Positions 59,495 through 64,000 of a DNA stretch of 64,000 nucleotides are shown here, in pieces. The DNA comes from Neoscytalidium dimidiatum. Lineage: Eukaryota > Ascomycota > Dothideomycetes > Botryosphaeriales > Botryosphaeriaceae. The stretch lies in NCBI GenBank assembly GCA_037367355.1, contig CM074698.1, positions 2,914,001-2,978,000 of the forward strand, written 5' to 3'. The translations under genes and the position numbers were made by a program. Under the pieces are notes generated by a model, which saw only the letters and a program-made list of their open reading frames with translations, ran no database searches and was not told the DNA's origin. The first letter of the stretch is position 1. Each line of letters starts with the position of its first letter.

Positions 59495-59983
59495 ATGACG
59501 GCGACTGTAGGATCCATGCCTGCCACACACAGACGTAGCGCTAGCGTGGTCGGCGATGAAATAGAACGAATTCACCCGTCGATTGCGATTCGGAGAGATT
59601 CCGCGCCTTTCAGTGCCAAACATCTCCAGCAGCAGATACGAGCTCTTGAATCATTGCAGACGGGGCCGACGGAGACGGAGATGTCTCCGGAAGCCCGTGA
59701 TGGTGTATTGCGCGCCGCGATCAAGCTCGTCAAAACGGCTCAGGCTCGTCCTGCCATCCCCTTCACCCTTCAAATGCCGTTTCGGCAAATGAGCCCTGGC
59801 ATCCAGCAGAGAACCCGGCAAACACTCGGCCGTATAATTCTTTGGACAATATTGGTGGTGTCTGTTGGAGACCGTGGGTCTCACAAATTGGAACGTTGCC
59901 AATCATGCGGTAGAATGCTCACAATTTTTTTTTTTGCAAGTGCTACCTCCGATGAGCACAGCTGTTCGTACAGCCAATTTTGA
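59495..59983 (+). CDS. Doubtful ORF; weak resemblance to an O-methyltransferase N-terminus
   Basis: An open frame of 162 codons from the first ATG. Residues ~35-80 (LQQQIRALESLQ, EARDGVLRAAIKLVKTAQ, then ARPAIPF) recall the N-terminal helices of fungal O-methyltransferases, which begin with similar ALxxL..R..LL.AA..L stretches followed by P. No dimerisation or SAM-binding domain follows: the frame ends in unrelated sequence crossing a T-run. It could be a truncated remnant, a gene with an unseen intron, or chance. Treat as tentative. Confidence 0.25.
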   Translation: MTATVGSMPATHRRSASVVGDEIERIHPSIAIRRDSAPFSAKHLQQQIRALESLQTGPTETEMSPEARDGVLRAAIKLVKTAQARPAIPFTLQMPFRQMSPGIQQRTRQTLGRIILWTILVVSVGDRGSHKLERCQSCGRMLTIFFFASATSDEHSCSYSQF

Positions 59984-60831
59984 CTCAGAAATCTCCTTCC
60001 CCCCCCTTCTTTTTTTTTTTTTTTTTTCGTTCGCACGGAATACCATTTCAGCTTTCAGAGAACTCTCAGCATTCCTTCCCTCTCTACCAGAAAGTCGGCC
60101 CAAGGAGAGAGCCACAATGGCTAGTGACATGTTCTCGATGCAACCATCCCAAATGTACATAGTTGCAATATAATGAGCTTGACTTAATATTGGCACCTGT
60201 TGATTTCCAAAATTAGTTCGAAGGCTTTGTCGTGAGATCTTGGCATCATAGAGTGAGTCTCCCGCATAGGCCATTAAGCCTGGATTGCAATTGAGCTTCT
60301 CTCTATAGAGTCTGGCTACAGAGCTTTCCAGAAAGTATTCAAAAAAAAAAAAAATACTACATGCTTCTGCGGCCGTTTCTCACGCGACGTAGTTCTATCA
60401 GCGACGGCGCATTCAAACGTTCGGCCGCATCCTTCCGAATGGTTCTCCGACTGGGCGCATTTCAAAAAGATTCGAATTCCCCACATCTCGTGAATGGGAG
60501 TATAATCGGCATAGCCTCATTGAAGGCTCCACTGCAGACTAAATGTCAAGGGGAAAAAATTTCGAGGTCGCGGAGAGAAACTACGAGCTTCATTTCATGA
60601 CGGTCATGAACTTCCGAAAGCCTTTTCAAATGCGCTGCTGCCTTTAACTTGTACATTGTCCACCTGGTATCATTTTTATTTTCCCCCCTTTCCGATAACA
60701 AACGAGCAAAAGGGAGACTATGCCGACCTGCCCCGCCCTCATCCTCCTTGTCTAGGGTGAGTATGCTGTCTTCGAGAATTTCCCATTCCTTGCTGCAACG
60801 CCGTCGTTGTCCCCCTTGCTTTAGCCGGCCC
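59984..60831. other. Spacer downstream of IWR1 with T and A runs
   Basis: Holds a T run at about 60010-60027, an A run at about 60341-60354 and the 3' flank of IWR1. No gene is recognised. Confidence 0.5.
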
Positions 60832-62214
60832 TCAATCCTCATCGCTGTCCTCCCCACTGCTTTCCCTCAACCAAGCCGGCCTCCGTCCCCACGGCCTGCT
60901 CAGATCCTCCTCATCGCTGTACAAGCCGTACTCCTCCTCATCGCTAGCGCCGACCCTGTACGCGTACGCGCCCTCGTCCCGCTCATCGTCGCTCGCGACC
61001 TCGTCCTCCGGGTATTCGTTGGCGTAGAAATCCTCCGCGTTCTCGTCCTCGTCGTCCGTGTCGAACTCCTTATCGCTGTCGGCATCGCCGGTGCCTGGCT
61101 CCATGTACGCCTCCCACAGCGGGCGATCCTCGGCGCTGATGACCAGCACGCCGATGTCTGGCGGCAGCGACGTCGCCGTCAGCGGGTCGATCTCGATGAG
61201 CGTGTCTGCCGGGCCATCGTAGCGGACGTACGTGTCGTACACATAGTCGCCGTCCGAGTCCGAATCGTCATCGACGTCCATCGTTGTCGTCGTCTCGTTG
61301 GTGAAGCGTTCGGGATGGCGGTCGCGGAAACGGGGCACGGCTTTGGGCTGGAACTTGAGCTTCTGCGGCGTCATCGTCGACGGCTTGTGCGCGGCCTTCG
61401 CGGCGGCCGTTGGCGACTTCTGCTCCGCGTGCTCGACCTCCTGAGCGAACTTCTGCATCTCGGAGAGCAGACCTGGGTCGACGGCAGCAGCGCTTTTCCT
61501 GTCGGCCACACCATCTTTGCTATCGGTGATGGCTTCGCTCCCTGTTGGATAGGGTTTCGCGGCCGTGCCGATCCCATTCCTGCCTGCTTGTGAAATACTC
61601 GCGACTGCTGGGCTGACGCTTCTAGCAGTCCGCCCAGGTCGTTTCAGAGGCCGCTCATTCAGGGGCTCATCGATTTGCATCTCATAATCATCATCGCCGT
61701 GTCCAGGAGCTTTCTGAGCGACATGCTGTGCGACGCCGGATGCTCTGCCGTCGGTCCTAGTCTTCTTCGGCTTTGCCTCGACGAGAGTTGCGACGTTCTT
61801 TCGCTTCTGGACGCCACTGAAAGGGCGAGATTGATCTGGAACGGACTTCGCCGATAGGTGAAAGCGACGAGTAACAGGGGCGGGCGCCAGGATCTTGCGT
61901 TCTGACGAGCAAGAGCTTGACGGACGCGAGGACGACGCCGGCGTAGTGGACGACCGTGCTGTAGCGAGCGTCGAAGGGTTGCCGGCTGCTGTCGCCGCTG
62001 GTCGGACGGATGTGGAGGCCGCCTCCGGGGTCGGACTTAGAACCGAGGTGGGAGCATCGTGATCATCGGGTACACGCCTAAAGATGGAGGGCTGGTCGAG
62101 AGTGAAACGACGCTTCTTAGGATCGTCGTGCGTGTGGACATGCAGCGTCTCCACCGGCTCATCCTGTCTCTTACGTTTGATTCGCACCGTGTGCGGCAGC
62201 ATGTGCTGCGACAT
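60832..62214 (-). CDS. IWR1: Iwr1-like RNA polymerase II nuclear import factor
   Basis: A single exon of 460 aa. The N-terminus has the usual Iwr1 beginning (HTVRIKRKRQDEPVETLHVH). The middle is basic and Ser/Ala-rich. Residues ~330-430 carry the Iwr1 domain: DGDYVYDTYVRYDG, a variable stretch, then DTDDEDENAEDFYANEYPED, the conserved acidic signature with N-A-E-D-Y/F-Y. The protein ends in further acidic residues. In yeast, Iwr1 binds the cleft of assembled RNA polymerase II and takes it into the nucleus using its N-terminal localisation signal, then recycles. The basic KRKR cluster at the N-terminus fits that signal. No intron is needed. Confidence 0.88.
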   Translation of the reverse strand: MSQHMLPHTVRIKRKRQDEPVETLHVHTHDDPKKRRFTLDQPSIFRRVPDDHDAPTSVLSPTPEAASTSVRPAATAAGNPSTLATARSSTTPASSSRPSSSCSSERKILAPAPVTRRFHLSAKSVPDQSRPFSGVQKRKNVATLVEAKPKKTRTDGRASGVAQHVAQKAPGHGDDDYEMQIDEPLNERPLKRPGRTARSVSPAVASISQAGRNGIGTAAKPYPTGSEAITDSKDGVADRKSAAAVDPGLLSEMQKFAQEVEHAEQKSPTAAAKAAHKPSTMTPQKLKFQPKAVPRFRDRHPERFTNETTTTMDVDDDSDSDGDYVYDTYVRYDGPADTLIEIDPLTATSLPPDIGVLVISAEDRPLWEAYMEPGTGDADSDKEFDTDDEDENAEDFYANEYPEDEVASDDERDEGAYAYRVGASDEEEYGLYSDEEDLSRPWGRRPAWLRESSGEDSDED

Positions 62215-64000
62215 AGCTGCTGACCTAGTTCCTTGGCTCGCGGCAACTTGACCTGGCCGCTGCTGCTTCTGCTTCTGCGAGTGACCGGGTGCCCTGTGTG
62301 ACTGCCCTTCAGCGGCGTGAAATCGATATGCGTCGGGCAGCTTTCTAGCAGGGAATGTCAGTTACCGAGCGGGTGGATGAAGTGGCAGTGAGAGCGCTTC
62401 TTTGCCAGTGGAATGGTGCAACGAGGCTCGGATACAGCAATGATTGGATGTGGCTTGTGCTCAAAAACGATCCTGTGAGTAAGAGGGAGGACGTGCAGCC
62501 GACGTCGACACGCAACGGTCGGTAAGCGAAGCTCGCGGAGAGACTGGGGAAGACTTGCTTCCGCTGGCTCATGCGCGTGTGCGGCGTTAGAGGTGGTTAT
62601 GGGAGGGGCCAGGTGTGAAGTGCTCCCGAAGGAGCCACTCCAGAATTCCGATTAATTGTTGCGAGATCAATAGATAAGAGCAGATGGATAGCTAATAAAA
62701 CGCAAAACAGACCCAACAGGTACAATGGATAAGCCAAGAGCCATAGGTCGGGAAGAGAGGTTGACCGGGCTCGGCTGCTGAGACGGAACTCAGGAAAAAA
62801 AACTACTTACCTAGTGGCCTTCCGTTGGTACGAGGAGGCTGCTTGTAAAACGATCGAGTCAGCGTTTCGTGGTGGACAGCTGAAGCTCAGGTGGGCGGTG
62901 GCGCGCAAGACTGCCCGGGCAGAGAGTGAGGTCCGACAGCACGGCAGAAAACGACAGCGCCCCGATGATCCGCCGATGATTAAGAGTTTGATTACATTAC
63001 TCAAATTACATAACACACGGCTCTTGGCACATTCTGCTCTCAGGAGGAAATCCAAATCACCGCAAGAGCCCTTTTATGAGATTCAATACCGACCTGCCCG
63101 GCTTTCCTGCTGCGGACGAAGAAGTTATGGAATGGTTGGGAATATGCTAGGGACACGTATCGGCAAGGCATTGTCCCTCCCCTACCTGTTTGCCAACGAA
63201 TCGGCTGAAGCGGGCGGCTGTTCCATGATCTCCGGTCTTGTAAACATGCTCGGCCAACTGAGCCAATGCACATGCTCGCAGATTAATCAATCACCACGCG
63301 ACCACGCGCCGTTGGTGCACCGTACACGCAAGCTCTGACTCCTTCTTGACGATTGTTCGTGACTCCGGCACCATCCGGCGCTCTTATCACTTTGCATCCT
63401 ACCATCTGCGGAGCCTGAACTCGACAGAGCGCAGTGTCAGCTCAGTGCAAAGCTTGCCGACTGCCCCATAGTTGTGTGGTTGTGACGGGGAGTAGCGGTC
63501 CGAGCCGGATACGTGGGCGAGCGGAAATGACGCTCAATGCAGATTACCTACGCGTGACCGCCCGAGATGTGAGGCAGCCTATGGCCAGTTTCCATCAGGG
63601 CATGTCCTGATCCCGTCTGCCAACTCTGATAGCGTTCGCTAACGAAATGCTCTGATGAACCATTGTGGCAGGGAGCGCCCAATGACCTTGGCGCAGGCCA
63701 ATGCGATAATCCGCTTGTAAACTTTCCACGCGGTATTAAAAAAAAAAGGCAAAAGATTGCTTGCCATTTCAGACACTGCGACATCCTGTAGGATTTTCAC
63801 AGAAGACTTTTCGTTACAACCGGACGGGGCTAGGTGACTGGCAATGGCCTCCTTACTAACAGCATGGTTGGTCCGCATAGCCGTTCAGCCACTGTGTGTC
63901 CGCTGCGCGCTTTGGAGATCTGTCCGTTTTGGATATATATCCGAGTGACGACTTCGTTGACACGACCCGCTCGCTGAGGCGATGACTCGCTATCGCTGAC
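62215..64000. other. Intergenic stretch to the right window edge
   Basis: The first few hundred bases are the IWR1 promoter and leader. A 174-codon open frame at 62814-63338 (+) has no recognisable domain and is not annotated as a gene. A short A run lies near 63738-63747. Confidence 0.5.

Noticed and set aside
62814..63338. 174-codon + strand frame at the right end
   Set aside because: No signal, domain or conserved-looking motif; judged chance.

Overview
This window looks like nuclear DNA of a filamentous ascomycete (Pezizomycotina). The genes have short introns (49-179 bp) with GT..AG ends. Recognisable proteins include fungal single-copy orthologues (midasin, Pik1, Ctk3, Iwr1, P5C reductase, mitochondrial L12), an Mte1/Dbl2-type DUF2439 protein, and a decayed heterokaryon-incompatibility (HET) gene, a family typical of Pezizomycotina. 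Gene mix and structure would suit a Dothideomycete, but that is a guess, not a demonstrated placement.

Layout. 1-575: the decayed C-terminal end of an MFS siderophore-iron transporter, cut by the window edge. 2469-4532: an AMPK-type glycogen-binding (CBM48-like) protein with a membrane anchor encoded by its last exon. 7278-9007 (-) and 9395-11272 (+): a BAR-SH3 protein divergent from a DUF2439 Mte1/Dbl2-like repair protein. 11515-13361: a HET pseudogene. 14678-15996: a Cys-rich single-pass membrane protein with Ser and Gln tracts encoded by microsatellites. 17094-18364: a GH105/GH88-like glycosidase. 18742-33646 (-): midasin (about 4945 aa), head-to-head with mitochondrial bL12 at 33891-34538. 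34941-35800 (-): Ctk3. 36134-36664 (-): a small secreted protein. 37811-38810: pyrroline-5-carboxylate reductase. 43825-47056 (-): the phosphatidylinositol 4-kinase Pik1. 47547-48536 (-): an isochorismatase-like hydrolase. 51056-51907: a Myb/SANT-like protein. 59495-59983: a doubtful ORF. 60832-62214 (-): Iwr1.

The active genes are mostly housekeeping: ribosome assembly and mitochondrial translation (midasin, bL12m), transcription (Ctk3, Iwr1), lipid signalling and membrane shaping (Pik1, BAR-SH3), proline synthesis, and recombination repair. No biosynthetic cluster, CRISPR array or intact transposon was recognised. The gene-poor stretches (38.8-43.8 kb and 51.9-59.5 kb) hold two inverted copies of a roughly 117-bp repeat with a perfect 16-bp palindrome at its core, plus homopolymer tracts. 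I found no clear novel system. The most notable items are the two pseudogenes, this repeat, the tail-anchored CBM48-like protein and the compact midasin/bL12m promoter.

All exon boundaries were inferred by eye from frame continuity, splice consensus and family similarity. No alignment or transcript data were available.
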